In this document: positions 19,573 through 28,280 of the stretch, one piece after another | How the letters are laid out: each line of letters opens with the position of its first letter | How positions within the stretch are numbered: position 1 is the stretch's first letter | NCBI GenBank assembly: GCA_965277025.1 | Contig: OZ255706.1 | Location: forward strand, 1,116,001 to 1,180,000 | From: Methylomarinum sp965277025 | GTDB lineage: Bacteria; Pseudomonadota; Gammaproteobacteria; Methylococcales; Methylomonadaceae | DNA: 64,000 bases | Direction: 5' to 3' | Made by a program: the position numbers and the translations under genes | Notes under the pieces: generated by a model | What the model was told of the DNA's origin: nothing | The model's database searches: none | The model's input: the letters and a program-made list of their open reading frames with translations, nothing else

Positions 19573-20884
19573 TGCACATAAGCGAAAACACCAATGCTAT
19601 TTATGAGGAATATATTGTAATATGCTGAATAATACTATATTAAATTCAGCAGGTGATATCATGCCACGTCTAACAGCAGCCCCAATCAGTTTAACAGAAG
19701 AACAACGCACGTTATTGCAAGGCACAGTGCGTAAACATACAAGTCCTCAGAATTTGGTGACACGTTGCCGTATTATATTGTTGGCAGATGAAGGCATTAG
19801 TGTACATGAAACCATGCGCCAGTTAAAAACTGGACGGACAACTGTTCAAAATTGGCGAAAACGCTGGTTACAGAACCGTGAACAAGAAAATCCTTTAGCC
19901 CGGCTTCAAGATGCACCGCGAAGCGGTGCGCCTGCTATCTATACGGCGGAGCAAATTTGCAGCATTATCGCGATAGCCTGCGAACGCCCAGAGGATAGTC
20001 AACGCCCGATCACTCATTGGACGCAACAAGAAATAGCCGATGAAGCGATAAAACGGGGCATTGTTGATTATATTTCACAGCGCTCTGTTGGGCGCTTTTT
20101 AAAAAGAAGCGGACCTGCAACCCCACCGGATGAAAGGCTGGTTGACGGCAAAAAAAGATGAATACTTCGACGAGAGGTGTCAAGATGTTTGCGAAACCTG
20201 CCAACGGGCTTTGGAGCGGGAAGCGCAAGGCATCAAAACGATTTCGATTGATGAAATGACAGGGATTCAAGCTTTAGAGCGAGCAGCGCAGATATTGCCG
20301 ATGAAGAAAGGAAAAATTGAGCGACAAGAATTTGAATATATTCGACATGGTACCCAGACCTTGATTGCAGGTTTTGATGTGGCCACGGGAGAAGTAATGG
20401 GAAGTATAGGAGAAACTCGAACAGAGCAAGATTTTGCCGGGTTTTTGAACCTGCTTTTTCATCAACAACCCAAACAAACCCATTGGCATTTAGTCATGGA
20501 TAATCTCAATACACATTGTTCAGAATCGGTGGTTCGATTAATTGCCGAAAAAATTTCGTATTCAGGAGAATCAGGGGGTTAAAGGAAAAGAGGGTATTTT
20601 GAAATCAATGGAAAGTCGTACTGCTTTTTTGACTAACCCAAACCATCCGGTTGTTTTTCATTTTACCCCTAAGCATTGTTCATGGCTTAATCAGATAGAG
20701 ATCTGGTTTTCTATTTTAATGCGTAAAGTAATCCGGCGCGGCAACTTTAAATCTAAAGAGGATTTAAACAAAAAAATAGCGGATTTCATAAAATATTTCA
20801 ATGAAACCATGGCTAAGCCTTTTCGGTGGACGTATCAGGCTAAGCCACTTACTCAATAGAGTGAGAACTTGCGCTTGTTTGCAC
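19572..20884. mobile_element. IS630-family insertion sequence, 1313 bp
   Basis: Inverted repeats GTGCACATAAGCGAAAAC and (read inward from the right) GTGCAAACAAGCGCAAGT bound the element. The flanking dinucleotide TA at 19570-19571 and 20885-20886 is the IS630/Tc1-type target duplication. The left TA is part of the tsaD stop codon. The transposase gene inside has two frame breaks. Upstream of it is a short AT-rich leader. Confidence 0.9.
19661..20859 (+). pseudogene. IS630-family transposase, frame broken twice
   Basis: The N-terminal helix-turn-helix region (SVHETMRQLKTGRTTVQNWR) is in frame 1. The DDE domain follows in frame 2 (SIDEMTG with the first Asp, HLVMDNLNTH with the second) and frame 3 (HCSWLNQIEIWFSIL with the Glu). 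The first break lies in the A-run at about 20103-20107: dropping one A gives the canonical RFLKEADLQPHRMKGWL. The second lies in the A6 run at about 20548-20553. Neither fits a classical -1 slippery arrangement. An assembly error or a dead copy are both possible. Confidence 0.88.
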
Positions 20885-20891
20885 TAGGAGG

Positions 20892-21038
20892 CCTGTCGGA
20901 TTATGGATGATTCTGCTGTGGGTGTGGCGTATTTTTCCGCTCTTTTTCGTAGCGTAACATCATGTAGCGTCTCCAAAAGAGCAAAAAACATCCGGTTTTT
21001 TCCCTCGTTTCGCCGCGGACTGCATAACCCGACAGTTT
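20892..21038. repeat. Widely spaced inverted repeat downstream of the IS630 element
   Basis: CTGTCGGATTATG near 20892-20904 is matched by CATAACCCGACAG at about 21026-21038, complementary except for one position. The roughly 120 bp between holds a run-rich non-coding sequence. The arrangement resembles a small non-autonomous element or a paired extragenic repeat. It lies between the ends of tsaD and a convergent small membrane-protein gene. Confidence 0.45.
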
Positions 21039-21051
21039 CCTGGTGTTTTTC

Positions 21052-21612
21052 TTACATCAGCCCCAGCACTTTATAATTCCCGCGGGTTTCAAGAAGTATG
21101 GTGATCGGTTTGTTGGATTTGTTTTCCCAATACCAGCCATGTTTGCCGGCGAAAGGGGCGATTAACTTGCCACTGGCTTGGTGGTTTGTGGCTTCTTCAA
21201 AGCTTTTGAAATAGCCACTACTATCACCTTTGGGTTCACCGTGGAAATCATAATAGAGTTTATCTCCGTCTGTTTTCCAGTGATATTCCAGTTTGGCGTT
21301 TTTATCGAGAAAAAATTTGTATTCCAGGCCGCTTTGAGCCGGAACGTTAATGATAACGGAATCTGACCAGTTTAATGCTGTGGCGCTGTCAGTTTCAGTC
21401 GGGCAGGCTATCACATTGGCTTTGCTAGCTTGATGCGGTGAGGATGCCAGTTGCAGTAAGCCAAACTTTTTGCCAAAGCCGGTTGGGTCGAGTCCATATT
21501 CTGCGGGTAAAACAATTACCCAGAAAATAACCATAGCCAACAAAATAGCGGTTATGCTGGTTATAATCAGGGTTTTAATTGAAGGCAGGGGAAGCTGGTA
21601 ATTGTTGCTCAT
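21052..21612 (-). CDS. Membrane-anchored periplasmic protein next to HupE, function unknown
   Basis: A 186-residue protein with one N-terminal membrane anchor (TLIITSITAILLAMVIFWVI) and a soluble periplasmic domain rich in aromatic and charged residues (LEYHWKTDGDKLYYDFHGEP, GKHGWYWENKSNKPITI). Its start overlaps the hupE stop by 4 bp, so the two are co-translated. Such anchors often travel with HupE/UreJ-type proteins. No enzymatic motif is seen. Confidence 0.75.
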   Translation of the reverse strand: MSNNYQLPLPSIKTLIITSITAILLAMVIFWVIVLPAEYGLDPTGFGKKFGLLQLASSPHQASKANVIACPTETDSATALNWSDSVIINVPAQSGLEYKFFLDKNAKLEYHWKTDGDKLYYDFHGEPKGDSSGYFKSFEEATNHQASGKLIAPFAGKHGWYWENKSNKPITILLETRGNYKVLGLM

Positions 21613-22307
21613 GAGTCAATCGCCAAAAAGTAGCCGGTGAGCTGATAGCCAACCAATACCCAGCCGGCTGTCATGAGAAAAGTATTGGTGATCGTGGCGA
21701 AGCGAAAGTAACTGGAGTGTCTGCGCCAAAAACCCAGCACAATCAAAATAAAAGATAAAGCCAGAATTTGCCCCAGTTCTACCCCTATATTAAAGGAGAG
21801 CAGATTTTTCCATAATCCGGTTTCAGATGGCGTCATTTCCAGTAATTTTGTCGCCAGCCCCATGCCATGAAACAATCCGAAAATCATTACCGCCCAGCGT
21901 GTGTTGGGCTGAAAACCAAGTAGTCGCTTGAAACCACCCAGATTATCAAACGCTTTATAGATAATGGACAGCGCAATAATTGTATCGATCAGAAAAGGGT
22001 TGACCTGGAAATTTGTTAAAACACCCAGGCACAAGGTCAGACTGTGACCTAGAGTAAACAGGCTGACATATAAAAGAATGTCGCGAACTGTGAATAAAAA
22101 GAAAATGACACCTACTAAAAACAGCAAATGATCATAGCCGGTCAGCATATGTTTGGCGCCAATATACATAAAGGGGCCTATAGCGACCCCCTGATTGCTG
22201 GATAAAAATTGTCGGGTCGATTCATCTACGCCGTGGGCAAAGGCGACACTGGCGCAAACAAGTAGCAACCAGAAAGTAATCAGGCGGTAAAGTGAAAGCT
22301 GGCTCAA
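21609..22307 (-). CDS. HupE/UreJ-family membrane protein
   Basis: A 232-residue protein with a cleavable signal (ending VAFAHG) and six or seven membrane spans. The family motif HMLTGYDHLLFLVGVIFFL and FTLGHSLTL are clear; conserved His and Asp residues suggest metal binding. HupE and UreJ proteins are proposed nickel or cobalt importers. No hydrogenase or urease gene is nearby, so the metal is uncertain. It overlaps plsY by 4 bp and is coupled to the anchor-protein gene. Confidence 0.85.
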   Translation of the reverse strand: MSQLSLYRLITFWLLLVCASVAFAHGVDESTRQFLSSNQGVAIGPFMYIGAKHMLTGYDHLLFLVGVIFFLFTVRDILLYVSLFTLGHSLTLCLGVLTNFQVNPFLIDTIIALSIIYKAFDNLGGFKRLLGFQPNTRWAVMIFGLFHGMGLATKLLEMTPSETGLWKNLLSFNIGVELGQILALSFILIVLGFWRRHSSYFRFATITNTFLMTAGWVLVGYQLTGYFLAIDS

Positions 22308-22876
22308 CGCTCTTCACCTTTCAGCAGTCGCTGAATATTGGCTTTATGTCTCCACAGCAAGATGCTGGAAATCAAGATAAAAGTCATTACCAGGTTAATA
22401 TCGCCGGTGATCAGCCAGACATAAAACGGGGTAAGAACCGAGGCGACCAGGGCGGAAAGTGATGAAATACCACTGATTTTATACACCAGAAACCAGGTGC
22501 CGGAAACGACCAGGCCGAGTAACCAGGTAACGCCCAGCGTCACGCCAAAAGAGGTGGCCACGCCTTTGCCGCCTTTAAAACCAAAAAAAACGGGATAGAG
22601 ATGTCCTAAAAATGCGGCGAAAACTACGGCTGAAAGCAATAAACTGTCGGCATTGATGGATTTTGCCAGTAACACCGGAATCAGCCCTTTAAGGGCGTCA
22701 CCCAGCAAGGTAATGGCAGCGGCTTTTTTACCGCCAATGCGCATGACATTGGTGGCTCCTGGGTTGCCGGAACCTTGTTCGCGTGGATCGGGTAGCCCCA
22801 TCAAACGACAGACGATGATGGCGCTGGAAATCGAGCCGAATAAATAAGCGGCCGGAACGAGTAACCATTCAAGCAT
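22304..22876 (-). CDS. plsY: Acyl-phosphate:glycerol-3-phosphate acyltransferase PlsY
   Basis: Integral-membrane enzyme that makes lysophosphatidic acid, the first step of phospholipid synthesis. The start MLEWLLVPAAYLFGSISSA follows an AGGAG site at the right spacing; the longer upstream frame is rejected. Motif 1 is GSISSAIIVCRLMGLPDPRE with GSGNPGATNVMR, and motif 2 is FLGHLYPVFFGFKGGKGVAT. Length about 190. It is divergent from folB, as in E. coli. Confidence 0.95.
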   Translation of the reverse strand: MLEWLLVPAAYLFGSISSAIIVCRLMGLPDPREQGSGNPGATNVMRIGGKKAAAITLLGDALKGLIPVLLAKSINADSLLLSAVVFAAFLGHLYPVFFGFKGGKGVATSFGVTLGVTWLLGLVVSGTWFLVYKISGISSLSALVASVLTPFYVWLITGDINLVMTFILISSILLWRHKANIQRLLKGEER

Positions 22877-22959
22877 GTGATTGCTCCTAAAACTTGTATA
22901 TCCTTCGGGTTTGCATAATACTGCTGTTATTTTTTGCATATGATAACCGGAAACATGAC

Positions 22960-23319
22960 ATGGACATTATCTTTTTAGGCGACCTGGAAATTGATACGGT
23001 AATTGGAATCTACGATTGGGAGCGCGAAATCAAGCAAACGCTGGTGTTTGATATTGAAATGGGCTTCAATATTCAAAAAGCGGCAGCTTCCGATGATATA
23101 GCCGATACGCTGGATTACAAAGCGGTGACAGAGCGTGTGGTGGAATTTGTTGAAAGCAGTGAATTTTTTCTGGTGGAAAAATTGATTGAAGAGGTGGCTA
23201 ATTTATTGATGAATGAATTTTCCATTCCCTGGCTCAGGATTCGATTGAACAAGCGTGGCGCCATCAGTCGGGCCAAAGACGTGGGGATTATTATCGAACG
23301 GGGGGCGAAAAGCCTATGA
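22960..23319 (+). CDS. folB: Dihydroneopterin aldolase
   Basis: Folate-pathway enzyme converting dihydroneopterin to 6-hydroxymethyl-dihydropterin. The start MDIIFLGDLEIDTVIGIYDWE (22960) is the usual FolB N-terminus; a longer frame from 22894 adds an unlikely hydrophobic leader. The 119-residue length is normal. DTLDYKAVTERVVEFVE and VEKLIEEVANLLMNEF are family segments. The stop overlaps the folK start. Confidence 0.95.
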   Translation: MDIIFLGDLEIDTVIGIYDWEREIKQTLVFDIEMGFNIQKAAASDDIADTLDYKAVTERVVEFVESSEFFLVEKLIEEVANLLMNEFSIPWLRIRLNKRGAISRAKDVGIIIERGAKSL

Positions 23320-23813
23320 CCATTGGCTATATCAGTATTGGCAGCAATATAGACAAAGAAAAGCATATTCCTTCGAGTATTCAGGCCTTGAAAAAGGCGT
23401 TTGGCGAGCTGGAATTGTCCAGTATTTATCAGACTGCGGCAATGGGTTTCGAGGGGGATGATTTTTATAATTTAATCGTGCGTTTCAAGTCAGATTTAAC
23501 CGCCAAGCAAGTCGCTAAAATATTGCGCCAGATCGAGCTTGATCATGGACGTAGCCGAACCAGTCAAAAATTTTCTTCCCGGACGCTGGATCTGGATCTG
23601 GTTTTATTTGGCGACCAGGTAATTCACGATGGCAGGCTACAGATTCCACGCGATGAAATTGAAAAATACGCCTTTGTTCTGGAACCACTGGCGGAAATTG
23701 CTGGCGATGAGTGCCATCCTGTTTCCGGCAAAACCTACCGGCAATTATGGGAGAGTTTCGATAAATCCAGCTTGCAGCAGACAAAAATTGAAGTGTCGGA
23801 ATTAACTGAATAA
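23316..23813 (+). CDS. folK: 6-hydroxymethyl-dihydropterin pyrophosphokinase, copy 1
   Basis: Pyrophosphorylates the FolB product, using ATP. The 165-residue protein begins TIGYISIGSNIDKEKHI and carries the HPPK signature DHGRSRTSQKFSSRTLDLDL with LFGD. It forms a coupled pair with folB (4-bp overlap). A second, different HPPK lies at 40463-40963. This copy ends convergently with the pteridine reductase, overlapping it by 12 bp. Confidence 0.93.
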   Translation: MTIGYISIGSNIDKEKHIPSSIQALKKAFGELELSSIYQTAAMGFEGDDFYNLIVRFKSDLTAKQVAKILRQIELDHGRSRTSQKFSSRTLDLDLVLFGDQVIHDGRLQIPRDEIEKYAFVLEPLAEIAGDECHPVSGKTYRQLWESFDKSSLQQTKIEVSELTE

Positions 23814-24542
23814 AGTTCGACCCCCGTCTATAGCCAGGATCTGGCCAGTAATGTAATCGCCTTCTTCAATAAAAAAACGCACCGCGCGGGCAATGTCCAG
23901 CGGGTTGCCGCTGCGCTGCAGCGCAATGCGACTCAATATTTCGGCTTGCGTTGTCTCATCGATATCATTTTCCGGCCACAAAATTGCACCGGGTGATATA
24001 CCATTGACGCGTACGTCTGGGCCCAATTCCTTGGCCAGTGAGCGGGTCATGGCGGCCAACCCCGCCTTGGTGATGCTGTAAACGGGGTAACCTTTCAAGC
24101 CGCGTTCGGCATGGATATCGATAATATTGATTATGCGGCCCTGTCTTGATATTAACGATGGCAGCAAGGCCTGGGTCAGAAAAAAAGGCGCTTTAAGATT
24201 GGTGTCGATCAAGCATTCCCAGTCTTGTTCGCTGGTTGATTCAATGGGACCGGGAAAAAAGGCCGACGCATTGTTGATCAAGACATCAATACCAGACCAT
24301 CGCTCTAATGCCAGCTCCGCCAATTGGCGAATATCGGCCAATTTTTGCAAATCAGCCTTGATACGGCAGGCGGAATTGGCGCGCAGCTGGTTGAGTTCAT
24401 CAGCCAAAGCGGCCGACTCCTGTTCTGATGATTGATAATGCAAACAGATGTTATGTCCTTGACCATGCAGCAGCCGTGCGCTGCTTGCGCCTATGCGCCG
24501 GGCGGCACCGGTGATCAGGATGTTTTTGCCTTGATTAGTCAT
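23802..24542 (-). CDS. SDR-family pteridine reductase (FolM/PTR1-like)
   Basis: A 246-residue short-chain dehydrogenase. The cofactor loop TGAARRIG with two arginines is typical of NADPH-dependent pteridine reductases. It also has the NNAS motif (LINNASAFFPGP) and a catalytic Asp-Tyr-Lys set in NIIDIHAERGLKGYPVYSITK. The likely substrate is dihydromonapterin or another dihydropterin, consistent with convergent folB-folK. Its start touches the xseA stop. Confidence 0.85.
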   Translation of the reverse strand: MTNQGKNILITGAARRIGASSARLLHGQGHNICLHYQSSEQESAALADELNQLRANSACRIKADLQKLADIRQLAELALERWSGIDVLINNASAFFPGPIESTSEQDWECLIDTNLKAPFFLTQALLPSLISRQGRIINIIDIHAERGLKGYPVYSITKAGLAAMTRSLAKELGPDVRVNGISPGAILWPENDIDETTQAEILSRIALQRSGNPLDIARAVRFFIEEGDYITGQILAIDGGRTLFS

Positions 24543-25888
24543 TAAGAATCTATTTTTTCAATTTGGCTGATAAAATGACCATCACTCAGACGTGTTCTGA
24601 TCCGGTCACCCGCTTGCAACTGTCGGGTTGATTTAATAATTTCATCGCCAGTGGATTTTTGCACGATGGCGTAACCGCGATCCAGCGTCGCCAGCGGACT
24701 GACGGCCTGTAGGGTTTGGGTGATGGCCTGGTATCGTTGTTGTTTTTGCGCTAACAGATTTTCCACCGCTTGAATCAAACGCCGCCGGATGGCGTCAACG
24801 CTCTGTTCTTGCTGCTTGATGCGTCCGCCTGGGTTTTGCTGCAACAACCGGTGGCTGAGCATAGATGCGTGATTGCTACGCTGCTGTTGTTGCTGTCGCC
24901 AACCATGCAGCAGACGCTTTTCATACAAGGCCAGTTTTTCTTGGTTGCGCGCCAGCTTTTGGCCGGGGTGTTGCTGCTGTAGGGCGCGGTAAAGCCAGTC
25001 CAGGTTTTGCGCAGATTGTGCCAGTTTCAGTTCGATCAGCTGTTGCAGCTTGATTTCGTATGCCTTGAAGGTATTCAGCCATTCCAGTTGATCCGGTACA
25101 GCATGTTCGGCGGCGGCCGAAGGGGTAGGCGCACGCAAATCAGCGACAAAATCGGCAATGGTAAAATCGTTTTCATGACCGACCGCAGAAATAACCGGAA
25201 TCGAACTGTTGGCAATGGCGCGGGCGACGGATTCTTCATTAAATGGCCATAAATCTTCCAGCGAGCCACCGCCACGGCCAATAATCAGTACATCGACCAG
25301 CGCTTGCCGATTAGCTTGCCTAATAGCGCGGACAATTTCATCTTTGGCGCTGTCACCCTGAACTGCAGTGGGGTAAATGATGACTGGAATGGCCGGAAAT
25401 CGTCGCTTTAACACAGTTAAAATATCCCTGATGGCAGCACCTGTTGCCGAAGTAATCACACCAATATGGCCGGGCAGACGGGGAATTGCCTGCTTACGTT
25501 CACTGGCGAACAACCCCTCCGAAGACAGTTTTTGTTTCAATTGTTCAAAAGCGCGCTGCAAGGCACCATGACCTGCCTCTTCCAGCCGCTCGACGATTAG
25601 TTGATAGTCGCCTCGCGGCTCGTACAGGCTGACCGTTGCTGTGGCGATCACATGTTGGCCATTTTCCGGTTTAAAACCCATGCCGCGTTGTTTATGCCGG
25701 AACAGGGCGCAACGAATCTGCGCGCGTTCATCCTTCAGCGAAAAATAAAGGTGACCTGAGGCCGGGCGCGTCAGATTGGAAATTTCGCCTTCGATACGGA
25801 TGGAGAAAAAATGATCGCCCAATAATTGCCTGGCTTCACGGTTAAGCTGGCTGACCGTATAGATTTTTTCCTCAAAAACACTCGCCAT
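24542..25888 (-). CDS. xseA: Exodeoxyribonuclease VII large subunit
   Basis: Degrades single-stranded DNA together with XseB. The start MASVFEEKIYTVSQLNREAR (25888) is chosen over a 37-codon longer frame because the extension overlaps the YeeE gene and is not conserved. The N-terminal OB fold contains GEISNLTRPASGHLYFSLKD. The catalytic core has LPGHIGVITSATGAAIRDIL, IIGRGGGSLEDLWPFN and ISAVGHENDFTIADFVADLR. A long coiled-coil C-terminal half follows. About 448 residues. Confidence 0.96.
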   Translation of the reverse strand: MASVFEEKIYTVSQLNREARQLLGDHFFSIRIEGEISNLTRPASGHLYFSLKDERAQIRCALFRHKQRGMGFKPENGQHVIATATVSLYEPRGDYQLIVERLEEAGHGALQRAFEQLKQKLSSEGLFASERKQAIPRLPGHIGVITSATGAAIRDILTVLKRRFPAIPVIIYPTAVQGDSAKDEIVRAIRQANRQALVDVLIIGRGGGSLEDLWPFNEESVARAIANSSIPVISAVGHENDFTIADFVADLRAPTPSAAAEHAVPDQLEWLNTFKAYEIKLQQLIELKLAQSAQNLDWLYRALQQQHPGQKLARNQEKLALYEKRLLHGWRQQQQQRSNHASMLSHRLLQQNPGGRIKQQEQSVDAIRRRLIQAVENLLAQKQQRYQAITQTLQAVSPLATLDRGYAIVQKSTGDEIIKSTRQLQAGDRIRTRLSDGHFISQIEKIDS

Positions 25889-26304
25889 TACTTTTTCATA
25901 ATGAAACGATGAGCGAAAAAGCCGGCATAAATAGCGATAACCATCAAAATCGCTTCCATATTGCCCAGACCAATCCCGGCCACGGCAGGTCCCGGACAAT
26001 AACCACTCATGCCCCAGCCAATACCGAAGATAATGCTGCCCAAAACCAAAGGCTTATCTATTTGTGTTTTATGCGATAAGTGATAAGCGTCTTCGAAAAC
26101 AGGCTGAGAATGTTTTTTGGTGACCCAATAAAATCCTGGTATGGCGATGGCTAAAGCACCTGCCATAACAAACGCCAGGCTGGGGTCCCAGTCACCGGCA
26201 ATATCGAGAAAACCGATCACTTTATCGGGATTGACCATTTGCGATAAGGTTAGTCCCAAGCCAAAGATGATGCCACTGATCAATGCAACGACGATTTTAT
26301 TCAT
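25888..26304 (-). CDS. YeeE/YedE-type sulfur-transport half protein (second of pair)
   Basis: About 138 residues with four hydrophobic segments. MNKIVVALISGIIFGLGLTL is the start (26304), and the conserved cysteine motif is GMSGYCPGPAVAGIG. Paired half-size YeeE proteins form an inner-membrane channel for thiosulfate or related sulfur species. The start overlaps the upstream partner's stop by 4 bp and the stop overlaps xseA by one base, so all three are co-transcribed. Confidence 0.86.
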   Translation of the reverse strand: MNKIVVALISGIIFGLGLTLSQMVNPDKVIGFLDIAGDWDPSLAFVMAGALAIAIPGFYWVTKKHSQPVFEDAYHLSHKTQIDKPLVLGSIIFGIGWGMSGYCPGPAVAGIGLGNMEAILMVIAIYAGFFAHRFIMKK

Positions 26305-26729
26305 ATCAGATTCAACCCATGCTTGAGGATAAAAACGGTGGCAAACCCACTGGCCATGAAACACAGCGTCGCGACAATCGAGCGTTCGGAAAGCCTGGCA
26401 ATACCACAGATGCCATGCCCACTGGTGCAGCCAGCACTCCAGCGGGTGCCAAAACCGACCAGGAAGCCACCGGCAATCACCAGCCAGGCGGGATAATTTT
26501 CACGGGAATTGATAAACCCCGGCATAATCTGATCAAAGATCAGCGCACCAATAATCAAACCCAGTAAAAAAGCAAAACGCCAGTATTCTTCAAATTTGGG
26601 CGACAAAAACAGACCATTCATGATGCCGCTGATGCCAGCGGTGCGTCCATTGTAAAGCAATAACAATACAGCGCTTAAACCGATCAGACAGCCGCCCAGG
26701 AAAGCGGAGACAGGAGTGAAGTTTTCCAA
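26301..26729 (-). CDS. YeeE/YedE-type sulfur-transport half protein (first of pair)
   Basis: A 142-residue membrane protein with four spans. It begins FTPVSAFLGGCLIGLSAVLL and carries the conserved Cys motif RWSAGCTSGHGICGIARLS. Together with the next gene it makes the two-piece form of the TsuA-like transporter. The exact substrate (thiosulfate, persulfide or other) cannot be read. No sulfur-oxidation or rhodanese gene is adjacent. Confidence 0.86.
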   Translation of the reverse strand: MENFTPVSAFLGGCLIGLSAVLLLLYNGRTAGISGIMNGLFLSPKFEEYWRFAFLLGLIIGALIFDQIMPGFINSRENYPAWLVIAGGFLVGFGTRWSAGCTSGHGICGIARLSERSIVATLCFMASGFATVFILKHGLNLI

Positions 26730-27341
26730 AACAATTCCTCTTTGGAGAAAAGCAAAACGGCTATTTTAACCTGTGTTCAGAATGGAGCGCTAATCCCTCG
26801 AAAATAAAGGGATGGTACAGGAAGATTTTTCTCACAAAATGTCAGAGAAACTGGATTTAGTAATCGACATAGCAACAGTTAAGTCGTTGAGATTGGGGCT
26901 GAATCTACTAGAAAAACACCTGTTTTTATTGGTTTTTTGGTAATCAGCTTAACAGGTTGTTGATTTAACCCGGCCTGATTCGGATAAAAACAGCGCTCAG
27001 ACAGCTAAGTGGAAAGGAAAACCGTCCGATAGCCAAAAATCGAACTCAGAACAGTCACCTGACAGTTCAATCAGGCCTGTACGGTCCCATTTTTTCTTTG
27101 TTGGATTGAATAAGTGGTAAGTCAACCCAGCCTTGTTATTGCTGTGCTATAAATACTGATGGCACAGCTGGGTTAAAGAGTAATATCGAATATCCATAAA
27201 AAATTAGCCATCAGTATAAAAATGATGTTGTGCTACTTCTCAAAAAGCTATTTTCATAGCATCGATCACATAGTCACTTGATCCCGGTCACGTCCAACAA
27301 ACGGTTCATGTCGTGGCTCGCTTCGCGATCACAACATAACC
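26730..27341. other. Non-coding stretch between the YeeE operon and brnTA
   Basis: No credible gene is found in these 612 bp. It contains a solo IS5-like end (26949-26968). It also has a hairpin at 27124-27174 with nested arms AACCCA/TGGGTT and GCTGTGC/GCACAGC around an AT-rich loop. The rest is AT-rich without recognised signals. It looks like accumulated mobile-element debris at the edge of an accessory island. Confidence 0.5.
26949..26968. repeat. Solo copy of an IS5-type terminal repeat
   Basis: This 20-bp sequence matches the terminal sequence of the IS5 element whose right end lies at 29666, including the TTAA target, with one mismatch in 20. Sequence further inside the element does not match. 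It is therefore a remnant or the end of a related element. Confidence 0.55.
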
Positions 27342-27578
27342 TTATTCGTTAGAAGCTATTTTTTCTAAGCGCTCTGCTAACCAAACTTTTATGATAGATT
27401 GACGTGTAACACCAAGATGTCTTGCTTCTTTATCAAGAGAAGATATCATCCAAATTGGAAAGTCTACATTAACCCTTTTTTGCTCCTGATTTGGTCTTCT
27501 TGCTTTTGATATATCGAAATGTTCAAGAATATCTTCTTTGTTATCATCAAATTTCTTGTCTAATGTTTCAGCCTTCAT
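27342..27578 (-). CDS. brnA: BrnA-type antitoxin
   Basis: A 78-residue protein with a C-terminal ribbon-helix-helix domain (RVNVDFPIWMISSLDKEARHLGVTR, written here as overlapping parts RVNVDFPIWMIS and LDKEARHLGVTR). The charged N-terminus would wrap the toxin. It is second in the operon after BrnT, with an 11-bp overlap, which is the usual toxin-first BrnTA order. It probably represses the operon through the palindrome next to the brnT start. Confidence 0.83.
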   Translation of the reverse strand: MKAETLDKKFDDNKEDILEHFDISKARRPNQEQKRVNVDFPIWMISSLDKEARHLGVTRQSIIKVWLAERLEKIASNE

Positions 27579-27834
27579 AGAGATTCACCTCATCAATTCT
27601 TGAGCGACGCACTGAAATAATACGAATATTTTTACCACGATATGTAATTATTGCAGACCAGTGTTTTTGATTGATAGTACCTATTACTAAAAATTTTGTT
27701 TCAGTAGTTGTTTTCTTAGATGGAATTTCTAGCATGCCAGGGTCATCCCATAGCAATTGTGCGACATCAAAATCAATACCGTGCTTGGTAAGATTTTGTT
27801 TGCTTTTATTCTCATCATATTCAAAAGACAGCAT
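27568..27834 (-). CDS. brnT: BrnT-type ribonuclease toxin
   Basis: An 88-residue RelE-fold toxin. The signature FEYDENKSKQNLTKHGIDF opens the protein, VAQLLWDDPGMLEIPS follows, and the C-terminal IRIISVRRSRIDEVNLYE contains the arginines expected in the active site. It acts as an mRNA-cleaving growth inhibitor in characterised homologues. No Shine-Dalgarno sequence is visible, because a palindrome abuts the start codon. Confidence 0.86.
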   Translation of the reverse strand: MLSFEYDENKSKQNLTKHGIDFDVAQLLWDDPGMLEIPSKKTTTETKFLVIGTINQKHWSAIITYRGKNIRIISVRRSRIDEVNLYEG

Positions 27835-27851
27835 GGTATAAAATGTATACC
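27835..27851 (-). promoter_or_regulatory. Candidate BrnTA autoregulatory operator at the brnT start
   Basis: The 17-bp sequence has perfect 6-bp arms GGTATA and TATACC around a 5-bp spacer. It ends immediately before the brnT ATG, and an AT-rich TATAGTATAG segment lies just upstream on the minus strand. BrnA-family antitoxins repress their own promoters, so this is the natural operator candidate. Confidence 0.55.
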
Positions 27852-28009
27852 TATACTATATTTTTTGCAATGATTTTTTGGCTTCTAACGATACTGCTAA
27901 ATTGACCGCAAAACTCAGGGCCACTGAGGTTTTGATGATAGATGAATTTTCCAGGCACCACAACCGCCAAAAAAGACGTAGACTTTTTGCGGGTCAAGTT
28001 GATGGCCTT

Positions 28010-28276
28010 GTGTACGCCCGGCATGGGCATGAACTAATGAGGTGAAAGTCCCCTATAGGAGAATCACCGTCGAAAACCATGCTGTTATTAGACGGCAACT
28101 ACTAGCGAATGGCAAGGGCTGATCTGTGAGGGTCTGTCTGAAGGAAGCCGGACGCAAACCTGCGAGCTGATGAACAAGAACATCATTTGAGGCATAGGCT
28201 GGAGGCGAGTTGGCGCAAGATGACGAAGCCATGTGATTTAACGGCCACTGTAAATGATGCAGTTGTACAGAGAAAG
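28010..28276 (+). mobile_element. 5' remnant of a group II intron, no reverse transcriptase
   Basis: From about 28010 the sequence follows the 5' part of bacterial group II introns: a GTG...GCCCGGCATGGG start, GAGGTGAAAGTCCCC, GCGAATGGCAAGGG, TCTGAAGGAAGC, and GAACAAGAACATC followed by GAGGCATA. These are the domain I signature blocks in the right order. No intron-encoded protein or domain V follows. The fragment stops at the IS5 element. The 130 bp before it (27880-28009) hold no gene I recognise. Confidence 0.75.
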
Positions 28277-28280
28277 TTAA

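Noticed and set aside
20090..20115. Programmed -1 frameshift in the IS630 transposase at TTTAAAA
   Set aside because: The heptamer is a real slippery type, but the downstream frame needs a +1 (or -2) change. A one-base run error fits better.
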